A stretch of 64,000 bases of DNA from Sweltsa coloradensis (GCA_024449915.1 JAMZAV010001846.1:62001-126000); one strand, 5' to 3'. Shown: positions 1-13,173, counted from the stretch's first letter. Notes: a model not told the origin generated them from the letters alone. Numbers and translations: made by a program.

Positions 1-117
1 CGACTCTGAAGCACTCGCTGGGATTTGGCCTGGGCTCGTCTTACTTCATGGAGATTTCAATTGTGTAGGCCTAGCTTGTCTACATGTAGTTTCGATTTGT
101 GCAATAAACCAAAAAAA

Positions 118-397
118 CTGGCCCGCGCCTTCTGGGCTGAGTTAATTTTCTGTTTTAGGTGTGTGTTCATAGATGCGAGCGCCATATGGCTCTTTTTTCG
201 CCGGTAGCCGCGAGGAGCACGTCTCCCGAATAAGCCTACAGTTAACGGTTGCGTGATCGATCATCTCCTCGCCACCGCCCACCCCTTCTTTTATCTGTCG
301 ATAACTCGTGGCTCACGCGTAATCGCGTAAATGCTCATCACCTGCATTCCGGTTGACTTGGACTCTTCTGTTTTGGCCAGGGCTTTTGTGGGGTAGG
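118..397 (+). repeat. dispersed repeat, copy A
   Basis: This stretch aligns over its whole length, with many substitutions and small indels, to 19107-19360. Shared landmarks are CTG(TG)GCCCGCGCC at the start, GTAGCCG(C/T)GAGGA in the middle and GGCCAGGGCTTTTGTG at the end. No long ORF is shared. The rest of 1-1288 shows nothing I can assign. Confidence 0.7.
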
Positions 398-1290
398 CCT
401 AGATTTTTATAGGCCAAGCAAGATTTTTTAAACTTTGATATGCAGCGAACGTGGGATCGAAGAGAGCTGCGTAATGTCCTGGTGAAAGCCTCAGTTTGGC
501 TGTTGATGGCTTATGGAATACTTTTTAAGTTGGGATTTACGTTGCGAATTAGTTCGGAGAGATGTGGTTTTTCACTTTTTTCAATTTTATTGCCCAGAAT
601 TTGACCATGGCATCCGCGGATTTTCCCTAAAGTCCGATTGGCTGAAAATATCTGCGCCAAGCGATCCGCAACTGGATTCCCAGCTTTCATGTCTCGAATC
701 ACTTGGTGATGCGTGATAAGGTTTTTATTTCCCCCATTAGATCATTGTCGTTGTGAATTCAGAAGAAGCTGTGGTATCGAAGGTTTGTGGCTTGTGCTCT
801 TGCCTGACTGATACACCTTAACGGAACTGTGGTGCAGTATTAAAATGTTGTGATACGTATCGTAATTAATTCTCATGTTTTGTTTCTTCAACAGAAAGCA
901 ACATGGAAGTCAACACAATCATGACAACTAGGCCCTAGAGGGCTAGGCCTAGGCCTACATAAAAAATCTCTCGAGACAATCTGAACATCGTGTCATGACG
1001 CAACGTACAACTTTCAAGATTTTGCTCGCAAAGTGCAACTGAAATGAAATGGATTGCATCCTAGGGGATTGGGATAGTCATGACAAATTTCAAGGTGTGT
1101 AGATATTTTCTTGATGTTCGTAGGCTATCTCTGTAGGCCTAGTAATCCCTTGGGATAGGATACGAGTAATAAATGTGATTTTCGTGAGAAATATTTCTTT
1201 GTTGTTACCAGAATAGGCCTAGAGCATTTCAGTTACAGCTGTTATGTTCATCAAGATAACAGTAGGCCATTGTACAATATTCTCTACATA

Positions 1291-2195
1291 CAGTAAGATC
1301 TCTCTTATCCGAGTTGGATGAGACCGGGGGCACCTCGGATTTGCGAAAAACTCGGATGGCGCGGATCAATTGTTTATTTGCTCTCGTAGCATAGCCTGAT
1401 GTGGTAAAATGATATATGACACATGTAATGGATAAAGGAACATAAAATACACACGATACACTTCATACAGGGTATACTAAATGATTTAATAGCTTGTAAT
1501 TCAAGCTCACGAACACACGTACACAATTAGGCCTACATGTCGTAAAAAAACGTATGTCTAGGCCTAGGCCTAGGCCTAAACTCGACGCAGTAGGCCTAGG
1601 CCTACAATGCAAACATAGGCCTAGGCCTAGCTCTCTTTCTCATGTGGGAAAACCTCTCACTACTATGCCCGCGCTGAAGCTCACGACGCAAGATAAGTCT
1701 GGGAAAGAAATAAGATAAGCCCAGGAATAACAATTCAATGCGTCGTGATTACGAATTTCGTGAATCGGTTGAAACATGATTGCATCTAGTTCCACAACGA
1801 CCATCTTTGAACAGCTGTGTGTGAGATGGCTGGATCGTATGCGCACGCGCAGGCGCGCGACGCACACTGACCTCTATATGCTCAGTGGGTGGCACTGACG
1901 CTTACCGGCGATGCGCCCGACGCACACTGACCACTGAACTCTATATGCTCAGTAGACTGATGCACACTGCTCGAAAGTCGAGATATATCGCCGATCTATC
2001 TTCTTTGCACTCACTCGTAAGGCATGCCTACAAATGTATGCGAGTACATTTAAAAAAGTGCGGCGCGGCGTCTGTAATTATTTTTATGTTTTATTTACGT
2101 ATTTAAAACTTTAATTTTTTTTTTTTTTTTTTTTTTTTTTTTGGGGGGGGGGCGGCTCGGTTAACACGGAACATCGGATAAGAGAGATCTTACTG
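1291..2195. mobile_element. Tigger/pogo-like non-autonomous DNA transposon
   Basis: The terminal inverted repeats start CAGTAAGATCTCTCTTATCC and match for about 22 bp at both ends. The element is flanked by TA on both sides (1289-1290 and 2196-2197), as expected for the Tc1/mariner/pogo group. No transposase is visible. It ends inside with a T28G10 run at 2115-2152. Confidence 0.88.
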
Positions 2196-2407
2196 TACTC
2201 TATAATTATTAACCTATTATTATGAATTACCATAGCCTTGTAACATGAGTGCATATGTTTCTGTTTCTAGGCAGAAGTTACTGAAACCAACTTGCCAAAG
2301 CAATGTTCCTAAGTCATAAATACATCAACATGGCTTTAATCCTCATCAACAACTTGATGACTGATGAGGTTAACGACCTTTGAGCGGAGAAGAGATCAAG
2401 CGGCATT

Positions 2408-2664
2408 ATGTTCTTGCAGTGGATCGTCGGTAAGTTTCAATAATTTTTACTAGGGTTGCCGTTCAATATGAATTTGAATATCGATAATCGCGTATGTGAA
2501 ATCGATTATCGATCGATAAATATCGATATTTTTTACGTCGCGGTAATCAATAATTGAATAAAAATTACGCCCATACTTGCTCGCATACCAACGTGCATCC
2601 TTTTAATCCTTCTATTTGCTCAAAATGGAATTTTTCCACACTAGCAACGCGTCTTTCACGAGCT

Positions 2665-2704
<40 letters not shown>

Positions 2705-5545
2705 AACGTCTGGCCGACCCGATGAGAGTGCGCTATGTGGCGTAGACCGCAGTACCTACCCGGTTTGTGTGTTGCTTTTGTGAAGTTTGTGCTTCTTGGA
2801 AATCTTGATTGTGCGAAGTTTCATTTCAGCTTTTGTTGTGATTGTCGTTAATTCATTTACCAGATATTATCAGTTTAATAACTATTCAATGCTCCGATAT
2901 TTATTACGCGACGAGATGAATAATGTTGGACATTAGTTTGGAAGACGACGTAATATTGGTGTGAGAGAACAGATAGGATAATTTTTTTTTTATTTTTTTA
3001 TTTAAAAACAATTACACCCACGGGAGTGTTTCCCGATCAACCAAATCGAGAAAGATAGGATAATATTATCGTAGCACTACGGAATGAAGTAAAGCGATAC
3101 CGAGTTGGTGCGGAGTGGGGAGGAATACATCTCGATAAAATACTTGTTGACCTTGAGCGATGTACTACAATATCGGCTGTGACGTGCCGAGGTTGAGCAA
3201 TCTGCACGGGAGTGCAGCCGCCCGGCAACACGCACGCTATGCAGCAGTACTTCTACTACTAAACCGGTTTTTAACCGATTATCCGGTTTGTAAAAATACT
3301 ACGGCTGAGCGAGTACCGGTACTCAAATTTTAGAATACGAGTCGAGTTCACGGCGAGTTCAAACGAATTTGAGTTTCATTTATTTTGAACTCTTAATATT
3401 CAAGTGTCGGTAAAAACAGCATTTTCATTTACCGACCCGTCAAAAGTTATGCGTTTCCTCCGTTAGATGGAAGCATACGAAGCAGGTTCGTGATACACGA
3501 CAGGTCAAACTCCTTCTGGCTGAACTTTGCAAGATCCAATTGGAGCTAGACATGACGTCACATACGAGCGTTGATTGGCTACCGTGTATTACCGCTTTCT
3601 TTTGTGTCGAAGATGTTGTTGACACTGCTAGTTGTGTTACGAGTTTGTGTGTTGCTAGTTGTATTTTTACGAATCATCTGGCTCTCGTCTCGTGAATGGT
3701 AAACCATAGCAAACAAATGCTAGCAGTTTCCAACAACATCTATGACTGACATAAAAGTGTGATTGGCCTACACTGTAGACGTGAATGATTTCACAAAAAC
3801 TGGCAGCCAATCAACGCTCGCATGTGACGTATGTCTAGCTCCAATTGGATCTCACAAAGTTCAGCCGGCCAATCATAACGAGTTTCACGTCAGAAGGAGT
3901 TCGACTTATCGATTATCACGAACCTTGCCGCATGTGCTGCTATCTAACGGAGAAAACATGTAGCTTTTGACGGGTAGGTAAATGAAAATGCTGTTTTTAC
4001 CGTCACTCAAATATTCGAGTTGAAAATAAATGAAACTTGAATTTGTTCGAACTCGCCGTGAACTCAACTCGTACTTGAAAATTTGAGTACTCCCCCCCAG
4101 TCAGTCCTTAGGGTACGTCTGTAATCGTTTTTCGACTGCTACCCTGCTAAAAACTTGCCTGCTCTGTGCTAGCCTGCTTACACCTCACCTACTCAGCGAT
4201 TTTGTCAACAACTACTCGAAGCCTGCTTGGCCTGCTTATCATGGCTTCCCACTGCCTACTTAACGGACATACGTTTTTAAGTCGCTCTCAAAACCCACCC
4301 ACGAGAAGGCGGTAGCTTGAGTCTTTTTTATAAATTTGTAAACAAACAAACTTTCTTGTGTTTGTTAGTCCATGTGCGTTGTATCTCTCGTTTTTGGCTT
4401 GTCATAGGGTCTAGACCTAGCATAACCTCGTTGGTCAAGGTCAAGAAGTTAAAAATAAATTTAAAAACATCAAACTATATCACAAAACATTCAAAATGCT
4501 ACATTTTGGCTGGCTAGGCCTAGGTCTAGGCTACCCTACGCTAGGCCTAGGCCCCACCTTTACCTAGCTATGCCCTAGGGCTTCGGCCTAAAACATGCAT
4601 TTAGTTGTTTGAATTCCTGACACTGCTAATTTTCTACGTGGTAAGAAAATAATTCATTAAATATAGGATCTGAGGAACAATTTAAATTAATTAATTACAA
4701 TCCTGCTTGCATTTCACTTCTTCGCATTCGGCCATCTTGAAGTAGGCGAAGTAGGCTCACAAGCATACACTTTCGGCGACTACGCTCGGGTGCTAACCAA
4801 GCAGACGACCGATGCCTACTTGTGACATTTCGACGCCAACTTCATCACGTGACTTCCGACTAACGAGTCGACTTAGCCAAGCAGACTCGCTCAAAAAGTC
4901 GATTACAGACGCACTCTTAATATAAGCCTTTTACAGGCATTGATCAACAAGTAACTATAGTTACTTGACAATGATCTCTTACATTGTGTACAAAAAAAGC
5001 AAGTCTTTGGACCACTAGATATTTTACTATTCTATTATGTTAATTGGTAAATAATACCATTGCTGGGCCACCGTTTTTTTAAACATTCGCATCTCTAGTT
5101 TAGACCCACTACTGATTCTAAAAATATTTACCAACTTTAATGAGCAGATTTTAAAAAACTTGTAATGAATGTTTTAACAGCAAATTTTGTCATTATTCCC
5201 AAGCGCCTAGCCAAGCGACACTTCTTTACACATTTCAGCTTCCGTAGGCTACGCCCCCGGACCACGTAGCCTACCTTGAATATAATTTAATCATACTTCC
5301 TCTCTTTGTTCCAAGTACCCAGCGTAAATGTAAACCACTCAATATAATTTAACCGTCCTGTTTTCTTGTTTCCAGAGTATTCGCTGGACGGAACGGAGAA
5401 GAGTTCACGACCTCTTGAAGCAATCTTGCATCAAGATGCGTCGATCAAGAGGATTGACCTGACTATTGGTGACGCTGCTTCAGCGGGGTGTGCTGGACGC
5501 AGTCGGATGTTGAAGGGGGAGACCACAAGTTGGTCTCAACGGTAG
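2408..5545 (+). CDS. unrecognised spliced ORF candidate, 63 aa (join 2408-2429, 5376-5545)
   Basis: A consensus acceptor (CTGTTTCTAG at 2270) and donor (GTCG/GTAAGT at 2430), followed by the acceptor TTGTTTCCAG at 5375, define two segments. Their join keeps one frame open from the ATG at 2408 to a TAG at 5543. The peptide begins MFLQWIVEYSLDGTEKSSRP. The same frame upstream has another ATG at 2330 but a TGA at 2381. I do not recognise the protein. It may be a non-coding RNA or a decayed gene. Chance is possible because the second segment is only 170 nt. Confidence 0.22.
2666..2703. repeat. poly-C run, 38 bases
   Basis: An uninterrupted C tract, which creates a spurious proline-rich ORF. 2434-3309 otherwise shows no gene; 2453-2530 has CGATAATCG-type repeats typical of transposon ends. 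Confidence 0.95.
3310..4092. mobile_element. fold-back copy of a hAT-like MITE
   Basis: The left part (about 3310-3625) and the right part (about 3750-4092) are inverted copies of each other. Both match the left half of the complete hAT-like element at 55937, including GTCGGTAAAAACAGCATTTT and CCAATTGGAGCTAG. The outer ends have decayed and no clear target duplication is seen. Confidence 0.75.
4111..4916. mobile_element. PIF/Harbinger-like MITE, copy 1
   Basis: The ends are GGGTACGTCTGTAATCG and its near-complement CGATTACAGACGCACTC. They are flanked by the 3-bp direct repeat TTA (4108-4110 and 4917-4919), typical of PIF/Harbinger. It is nearly identical to copy 3 at 15854. The identical 66-codon ORFs in both copies are only shared MITE sequence. 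Confidence 0.85.
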
Positions 5546-6061
5546 GGAGTCTACGAATACTGGCCCAACCAAGAGGAATGAGTTCTATTGTCAGCCGCTT
5601 TAACGCTTAACTTCAAGGCCGCAATTAATTTCAAGTAATTTTACCTTCTTTTAAGGTTGGTCAGTTCCTTTCTTAGGCCAAGGCCTACTAGTTTCTTTAT
5701 TTCACTATTTTTATTTTTGTGTCCTTGTTTTTCTTATGATTTCAAGTCCTGTAAAATCACTAGAATCTTGATTTTCTTTGATCTTCCATATCTTCATACT
5801 ATCACTCTCTTCTTTGTTTGAGTCATCAATTCTAATTAAATTTAATTGTTAGATCATGTTAATTCTCCCCAATATTTTAAAATTATTACCTATGAATGAT
5901 TTTATTTGTATTCAATTTATAATTTCATCACTTGAGTTTAAAAATTAACAATCTGCTTATTTGTCCTTTGTATCATGCACGTATGTATCACACCCATAAT
6001 TATTATGATTTTGGTATTGTTCGTAACTTTATTATTTAATTTTAATTCTTTCTATGGTTTT

Positions 6062-6425
6062 GGTTTAATATAGTGCCTGCCAAGGTTACAGTAACATGAA
6101 ATGATTTTCTATCCCTTCACTTTTATTTCTAATTTACAGTTTTCTCTATCACTTTTCATCTGTTCATGCATGTGATTGTATTCTTGTAATTTATTATTTT
6201 ATTACTGTTTCTCCCGTTATGATTTGGTTTTTAATATAAACTACATTAGACCTATGATTTTTCATCCCTTCACTTAACTTTTAATTTACATTTTTCTGGA
6301 TCACTTATTGTTTGTTCATGCATGTGATGGTGTTATTGTAATTTATTATTTTATTACTGCTTCTCCTGTTAGATTTGGTTTAATATAAGCTACATTATGA
6401 TTTTCTATCCCTTCACTTTTCTTTT
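6062..6425. repeat. tandem repeat, about 160-bp unit, 2.3 copies
   Basis: The stretch GATTTTCTATCCCTTCAC to ATTTATTATTTTATTACTG recurs at about 6105, 6256 and 6400, with TGTTCATGCATGTGAT inside each unit. 5546-6061 and 6426-6937 show no gene or clear repeat. Confidence 0.75.
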
Positions 6426-6937
6426 AAACTAACAATCGTCTATCCGGATTAACATTTATCCCATCTCGCACAAGTGTATGTCGGGTGCTTTTGAACAGAA
6501 CGCGGCTACTTTGAATGTGGCTTGTTCCTCTTGAAGTTACCACACACTCGCTCATATGAGTACGTCATGGCGACCTTGGCGGATCTTCACCTCATCCCCT
6601 CTAACATGCGCAGTGGAGTTGTACGTAAACTTTGCGAAGTAGACCGATTGTGCCTTGATCGTCTCGTGCTAAACTTAATTTTAAAACTTCACTATCCAAA
6701 CTAACCGCTGTAATATTGAACTAACTCAGTAAAATTAAATATTGCAAACTTTGTATTTTCACAATTATGCAGAGTGATATTTTAATTATTTCTCGGGTTG
6801 GCGGTATCATGATAAAAATGCACATTCGTTCCAATCGTGTAGTTTGCGTATTGCCCCGTTTCAGGAGCAGAGATCCACGCATCGTCTTCACCCACCCTGT
6901 GCGTATAAAACTATTTTGCAACTCCCACCGCGACGAA

Positions 6938-7355
6938 GAAGCTAGGTAGCTTGCCAAAAGTTTAACAACATATTAAGGCGATCATAAGCTAGGTAGCTTG
7001 CCAAAGATCTACAACATAATATTAAGGCCAAAAGGACTACAACATATTAAGGCAATCATAAGCTAGGTAGGTTGCCCACTGAAAATCAGTTATAACTGAG
7101 TGGGTAGACTCAAAATACAATTTATTATTATTTATTTATTTATTTATTATTAAGGCCGAAAGGACTACAACATATAAAGGCAATCATAAGCTAGGTAGCT
7201 TGCCAAAGAACTACAACATAATATTAAGGCCAAAAGGACTACAACATAAGGCAATCATAAGCTAGGTAGCTTGCCAAAGATCTACAACATAATATTAAGG
7301 CCAAAAGGACTACAACATATTAAGGCGTTCATAAGCTAGGTAGCTTGCCAAAATT
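6938..7355. repeat. minisatellite with palindromic AAGCTAGGTAGCTT core
   Basis: The unit has AAGCTAGGTAGCTTGCC, then ACAACATAATATTAAGG, then AAAAGGACTACAACATA. It recurs about six times with variable length, interrupted near 7075-7155 by unrelated sequence and a TTTA/TTA microsatellite. 7356-9000 holds nothing I can assign. Confidence 0.85.
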
Positions 7356-9004
7356 TATAACTTGTTTTTTCCTGCCTTAAATATAGCTTTTGTCCCACTC
7401 TGCGAGACCTCCGAAGCCATCAGTCACGATAAGTCGTTATACTTCGCTTGTTTAGAGTGGATGAAGTGATTTTTGCGTCCCTTGACTAATTTCGTGTATT
7501 AAGTAAGTACTATTGTCATTTTATGTTTATTCGGAATGATTAATACTCGTGACTATTTTTTACTCATAAATAAACCGTCCCCCAAGGTTTGCCATGGCGT
7601 ACTGGTTTAGCCCTGTGCGACCAGCATGTTGCACTGGCTACATTGTACTAGCCCCGGAAGAACAGTACTTTTTTGCTGCACGCGTTTTCTAAGTCCGATA
7701 TTTAGCCTACCTACCTAGAGGGCTACGGGGTCAACTTTCCAACTTTCTCCGGAGTTAGTTGGTTAGGGTGCGGCTTGATAGTGTCGCGAAGAGCCAAGAT
7801 GCGAGCCGAAGAGGGAAGAGAGAAGATGTTGGAGGTGTTGACGTGCAAGACATCATATGGGTGAGATGATCATCATGGCTAGTTTCAAGTAACTAGGGGT
7901 GCAGGGAATTACCATTCTTTCCTACAAATTAACAACACATTTTCTTATGTTTTGATTTTTTGTGGACCGAAAGTATAATAATATGCTGTTTTGTCAATCT
8001 GTGACATATTAAATGTTGATCAAACTTTCCTTGAGCTCCTAGTTACAGTAGTGACCTGCTCAGGTCAAAAATGCTGTGTATGGTGTGGTGTGTGGATGTA
8101 AATTTGTGTATATGGGGTTGTGTAGACGTAAGACAGTCTGAGCGTTGTGTATGTGGCGTCGTATGGATTTAAAGTTGTGTTTGTTGTGCTGAATGAAGAC
8201 TCGGTTCGCAATCTTTTAATTGTGACCGACAATGTAATACGTTAAAATTATGGGGTCTTGGCAGATTTAAACAAATATTGCAAGAATTAATGCATGCTTA
8301 TAGTATAGTGTTCACAACTTGAAATACTGTTTGTTAGCCAGCCAATCAAATCCCGATTAAATTCCACTCAAAACTAAGAATTTAATGTCTAATAAATAAA
8401 TAACAGGCAGCGGCTAAAGTTACTTAAAACGTTAATTTTATCTGGTACCTGACAATAGTACATATCTCTCTAGTTAAAAGCACATTCGGTGCTTCAAATG
8501 GAAGAATCATAATTTGGTGTAAACATTTTATCGGGAACCGTTCTTTTTTTTTCTTGCGTTGTTGGAAATTATGCAAAAGCTCGGTTGTCTCACAAGTTTT
8601 TTGTTCTTTAAGCTAGTCTTCTACTGGCGCAGTCATTAAAGCCAAGACCCTCGTGTGTAATGTGAAAGAACCAAGAAGATAAATTGTTTACCTGTAACGT
8701 CGACCGAAGAGAAGAAGAAGAAGCCCTCGTTAATTTCTGCTCATCCAATGGTAATGTAATGCGGAGTATTACAATAAGGCGTACTATTTAAGTTTGAAGT
8801 ATGATTGGTTGGTACAAGAGTAAAATGGTAATTTACTCTTTGTGAGTTGCCTCAAGTTTTATAACTGGTAGGTAATCATATTATTGAGGTGTGTAATAAT
8901 ATCATATTGCTTTGAAATATTTCGTGAGCTAATTAAGCCTTGCATTGTACACACTGATATTTGGTGAATCAAGACTTCTTCCATAGAAGGATGGACAGTA
9001 ATTA

Positions 9005-9325
9005 ATACATGAGCTTCTTTATCCGTTTTAACTTTTTTTAAGTCATTTTAATTTTGAACAAAAACAAAAATTCCAATATGGGTGTTTTTTCAACGTTTTC
9101 TTACATTTCAAAGCGGCAAAATTAATAAAAGTTATTTTCTACATTTTGGAATGTTTTATTCTCAAACTTAATGTTTAGCTTTTCCGTTTTAAGTCATTTT
9201 AATTTTTAAAATTTTATATTTACCATTCGTTTTTTTCCAACTTTCTCTTGCATTTCAAAGCAGTGAAATTAACAATAGTTATTTTCCCCATTTTGGATTG
9301 TTTTATTCTCAAACTTCACTTTTAA
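9005..9325. repeat. two-copy tandem duplication, about 160-bp unit
   Basis: AAGTCATTTTAATTTT, CATTTCAAAG and TGTTTTATTCTCAAACTT occur once in each half in the same order. The copies have diverged by substitutions. Confidence 0.75.
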
Positions 9326-10012
9326 CAAGCGATGGTAAAGTTTCACGGGTTGCTTGGTAAGATTAACGTCAGTGATAAGAAGTGCCCAGTTTCAAGGACC
9401 GAAGACTACGGAGCTCGTTCAATGGTACGTTTTCACCATAGTTTCTTTTGAGCTAAAGGTAGACTGGACTTTGACAAGATATAGTTTACAAAAATCGTCT
9501 TAATTACTTATGTCAAATACGTCAAACGATAAGTTTGTAAAAGATCTGAAGCAGAGATGTGATCTACCTCCTTGCAACTAGTTAAATACAAGCGTGGCTT
9601 CGTACGCGAGGCTACCACAGGCCAAACTGCTACAGCCAGAGAATTGTTTACAGTTTGCACACCTGTTTTAACTGTAACAAATACATTTTCAGGGTTATAA
9701 ATGAAATTGTCCAGTCTAGCTTTAAGCTACTTGATGGGCCCCGTACATTAATTTTGTAATTGCTAAATTCATACAAATTAGTTATTTATCTGATGTTTTC
9801 CATTGTTGCTTAATTATGCTCATATTTAATTTTTTGTTTGCTGATTTAATTAAAATATAAAGTAAGTTTGAGCTTGTTTATGAAAATATTTTGCATAAAT
9901 TGGTTGCATTTAACAAATACAACTTGTTAGATAACTAAAATTTAACGGGGCCCATAATAAACATGATATTTGAATGTTAGTGATGAAACATTTTTCTTTT
10001 CTCCTTCCCAAG

Positions 10013-10167
10013 GTTTGTACCACTGCGGGAATCATTGCTCCGTGATTCGTCGTCTCGCGACATCGCTGCCGACCTCGAGGACCTAGCTCTGGTCCGACAT
10101 CGTACATTGTCTCTTCTGACATCGCCCAGAAGATCTTGTCATTGGATGTACTTACTACTACTACTGG
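10013..10167 (+). other. exon-like segment B, unassigned
   Basis: Good acceptor TTCTCCTTCCCAAG and donor GGTAAGC. The interior is GC-richer than its surroundings and repeats GACATCG-type words, as do the segments at 10967, 12009 and 14756. No frame gives a convincing protein. It may be part of a long non-coding RNA. Confidence 0.3.
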
Positions 10168-10966
10168 GTAAGCAAATCTCATGAATTAATTATTTTAGAC
10201 ATGCTATTAACAATTATTAATTATTATGCATTGGTCTCTCCCCTGCATGTAGCAAATTCTTACTTACTCTTAGACCTAGACCTAATGGAAACAAAACTGT
10301 TAGCTTACCAATTTTAAAGTCTTAAGCCCAAAAACAATTATTTTAACTTGAACTTTCTTAATATGAATAGCTTTGGTTGGTTTAAGCTACAAATTTCTAC
10401 TTTGCATTTTTATTGTGTAATTGGCATGTTACTTAACTGTCTTGGTTAATGTAGAAAAATAAATTTGAAACGTAATGGTATTTAGTACAATATCCATTAA
10501 CACCTCTGAACAATCACTAGCGGTATTGTAATACTTCAATTCTCACTTTAAAGGAGAAAAAAAACTACAATACTGTATATGTTTTATTTTAAAAAGTTTA
10601 AAAAAGATTAAGGCATAGTTTATATTTACAATCGATGTGCATCACAGGTTTAAACTAAAACAAATTTATATTAATGAGTTTTAATTTCAGTAGGATGGTT
10701 GAGTGTTTCTTGTCTTGGGTTATTTTTCCTGTACAGTAGTTTAATCATTAAAGTACCGGTATGAGTCACAATTTGATTTCTGTGCACAGATATAGTTAAG
10801 TTTATAGTTATAAGTTATCAAATGTCACAGTAAGATGAGGGACCATTAATTATTGTACAAATTCAAAGTAAAATCAAGCTGGATATATTTCAAACTATTG
10901 TTCAGTTAACATGTGCACATTAGCAAGTTCTTAATGTCTATCTACTGATCCTTGATGGTATTCCAG

Positions 10967-11182
10967 GTCTGACCACATTGCGTCGCCTACATCTCCTGCG
11001 AGCCCTGATGACATCGTACCCTAGAACTTTGACATCGTGCCCTAGAACTTGACATTGTGCCTAGAACTTCGACATTGTGCCCTAGAACTTTGGGCACTGT
11101 ACCCTAGGACGCTGTGCCCTAGAACTTCGACATCGTGCCCTACAACCTCGATGTCTCTTCACGAATGTCAACCCCACCCATG
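10967..11182 (+). other. exon-like segment C with internal minisatellite
   Basis: Acceptor GGTATTCCAG and donor CATG/GTAAGA. From about 11009 to 11150 it contains about seven imperfect copies of a 20-22 base unit near GCCCTAGAACTTCGACATCGT. All frames meet stops, so it is probably non-coding. Confidence 0.35.
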
Positions 11183-12008
11183 GTAAGAATGTTACAATAC
11201 CATTGCAGTGACCTAAGTTGAGTCTATTAATTAATAATTCTGCATTTCACACTCTTCAGCATCATGCAATGAGTACAACCCTATGCATTTTAAATTAAAA
11301 CTTTTCAGTCTGGTACTAGGCCTATATTAATATTTTTGTAAATTTTGCAATTTACTTACTTTTTAATTACTCTGAAGGCAATAAAAAAAATGGCTCATAA
11401 AATACCATGCCCAACATGTCCACTGTGCAGGGCATGTGAAAATAGTGTTCAGAGTTCTGACTGGTACAGTATATTATTTTCTCATATAACATGGCACCAT
11501 TTGAATTTGGGTCCAAGAGGAACTGAAACAAAATTCATGTTTTACTATCCGATGTCATCCCTAATACATACGATAGTGAATGTGATGTTTGGTTTTGATT
11601 TGAGACTTAAAATCAGCTGGCCTGGGAAAACATCACTGTTTTGTTGTGAACACTGTTTTTTAAAAATTCTTCGTCTTTTCAGTTCTTTCTCGCTCTTTTT
11701 TGTAGACTAACTTGGCACCAGTTTTATTGTATTCTGGCATTAGATTGAAAAGCCATTCCAATAGTAGTGTAGTGCTGGACAACAAAAAGACAGTATGGCC
11801 TTACCACCATTTAGATGTACGCAGTTCACGATTCTATAAATATTGTGTGGTTTAGTATTAATAATTGTAATGTCTTCATGACATTGATTTTGTTATTAGA
11901 AAGCAAAAAGCATGACTGGCTTAGTCCAAGATAGAATAGTTAACTTGGAGCAGTGTATCTAGTGGACGAGAGTAGTTAAGATTTTCATTTGATTGTCCTA
12001 TGCTCCAG

Positions 12009-12264
12009 GTCTGCTGACCATGAAAGACCGTCTTGATTGCTGGTCTTCTACATCGCCAGAGAAGCTTTGAGCCCGTACGGAGACAATCACACCTCGGACC
12101 GTCTTGACAGACACGACATCCGTCCAGCGAAGCTTCAAGCCTTGTACGAGACACCTCGGACAGTCTTGACAGACACGACATCGCCAAAGGCGTCTACGTT
12201 GCTACTGGAACTTTCTGCATCGATGCGAGATATGGAGTTACCTCTTTGCCGTACATGGACAGCG
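12009..12264 (+). other. exon-like segment D
   Basis: Acceptor TATGCTCCAG followed by GTCTGCTGACC; candidate donor GCG/GTATGC. It holds direct repeats of CACCTCGGACNGTCTTGACAG followed by ACACGACATC. It is duplicated at 14756-15008. No stable frame is shared by the two copies because of indels. Confidence 0.35.
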
Positions 12265-12427
12265 GTATGCATTGGTGTTTGTCGTTCATTATATTACTTT
12301 GGTTTGGTAGGATAGTAGGGATTTGATAAGAGTAATGTATTTAGATTGTATAAGTAGCCTACAACTTCTTTGCAATACGTTCAATTGTAAGTGTAATTAC
12401 CATTTTTCTTGGTTTCACCTTCAACTT

Positions 12428-12482
12428 GATGGCTATGTCTCGCTTCCAATGCAAGAAGGTCTGGTTCGATTCCCGCTTCAGT
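12428..12482 (+). repeat. tRNA-like SINE head
   Basis: CCAATGCAAGAAGGT followed by a box B-like GGTTCGATTCC. It resembles the 3' half of a tRNA. Copies are at 15171-15225 and 17088-17152. No intact cloverleaf could be drawn. Confidence 0.5.
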
Positions 12483-12534
12483 GTGAATAATGAAACGAGT
12501 TCTTTAAAAAGATTTCGACAATATGTGCAGTCTA

Positions 12535-12766
12535 TTGCAGCAAGTAAGCCAACGAGTTCAATCGAACAGATTGGGGTTAGGCCTAATGTGTAGATCCACT
12601 GCAAGTAAGCCTCAACGGTTTCCAATCGAACTAGATTGGGGTTTAGGCCTAATCTTAGATGCCACTGGCAAGCAAGCCAACGAGTTCAGGTCGAACAGAT
12701 TGGGGTTAGCTAATGCGTAGTGTGCCAATTGTCAAGTAAGCCCAACGTTCATCAAACAGATTGGAG
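12535..12766 (+). repeat. 61-64-bp tandem array, about four units
   Basis: Unit landmarks are CCAACGAGTTCA, TCGAACAGATTGGGGTTAGG and CCTAAT followed by GATNCCACTGNCAAG. One more unit lies at 14105-14175 and three at 15285-15450. Confidence 0.85.
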
Positions 12767-13173
12767 TAATATTTTTATTTTCATAGTTATGAAAATCGAA
12801 CTTTGGTCTTCACAAACTTTTGTTAACCCAAATAAGCGATATCAAACATTTATATAGGTAAAAATAAAATAAATCAAAATAGTGACAGTCTGGACGGGCA
12901 CCCCCACCAAGAAAGTAGGTAACTTCTGGACCAGCACCTCCACCATGCATTGTTTTTCAACCTGTAAATGAGTAGCCTACCTGATGCACAAATAGTTTTT
13001 TTTTAAACTTCTAACTTTTTCAAACTTGACCGAACCTCATAAAATTTTGAACGTTCACGACAAACAATCCCTTATATGATAAAACACCTTCCATATTATT
13101 AGTTTGTGTGTTCGCGTGGCAATAGTCTCAAAACTCTGAAGCTTGCCCTACGAACGGCACCATCTTTAGTTAA

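Noticed and set aside
2554..2745. Proline-rich 63-codon ORF
   Set aside because: It exists only because of the 38-base poly-C run.
6938..7355. CRISPR-like array
   Set aside because: Unit lengths are irregular, the spacers are themselves repeated, and the host is an animal genome.
12428..12482. Functional tRNA gene
   Set aside because: Only T-arm and box features are present; no acceptor stem or full cloverleaf forms.
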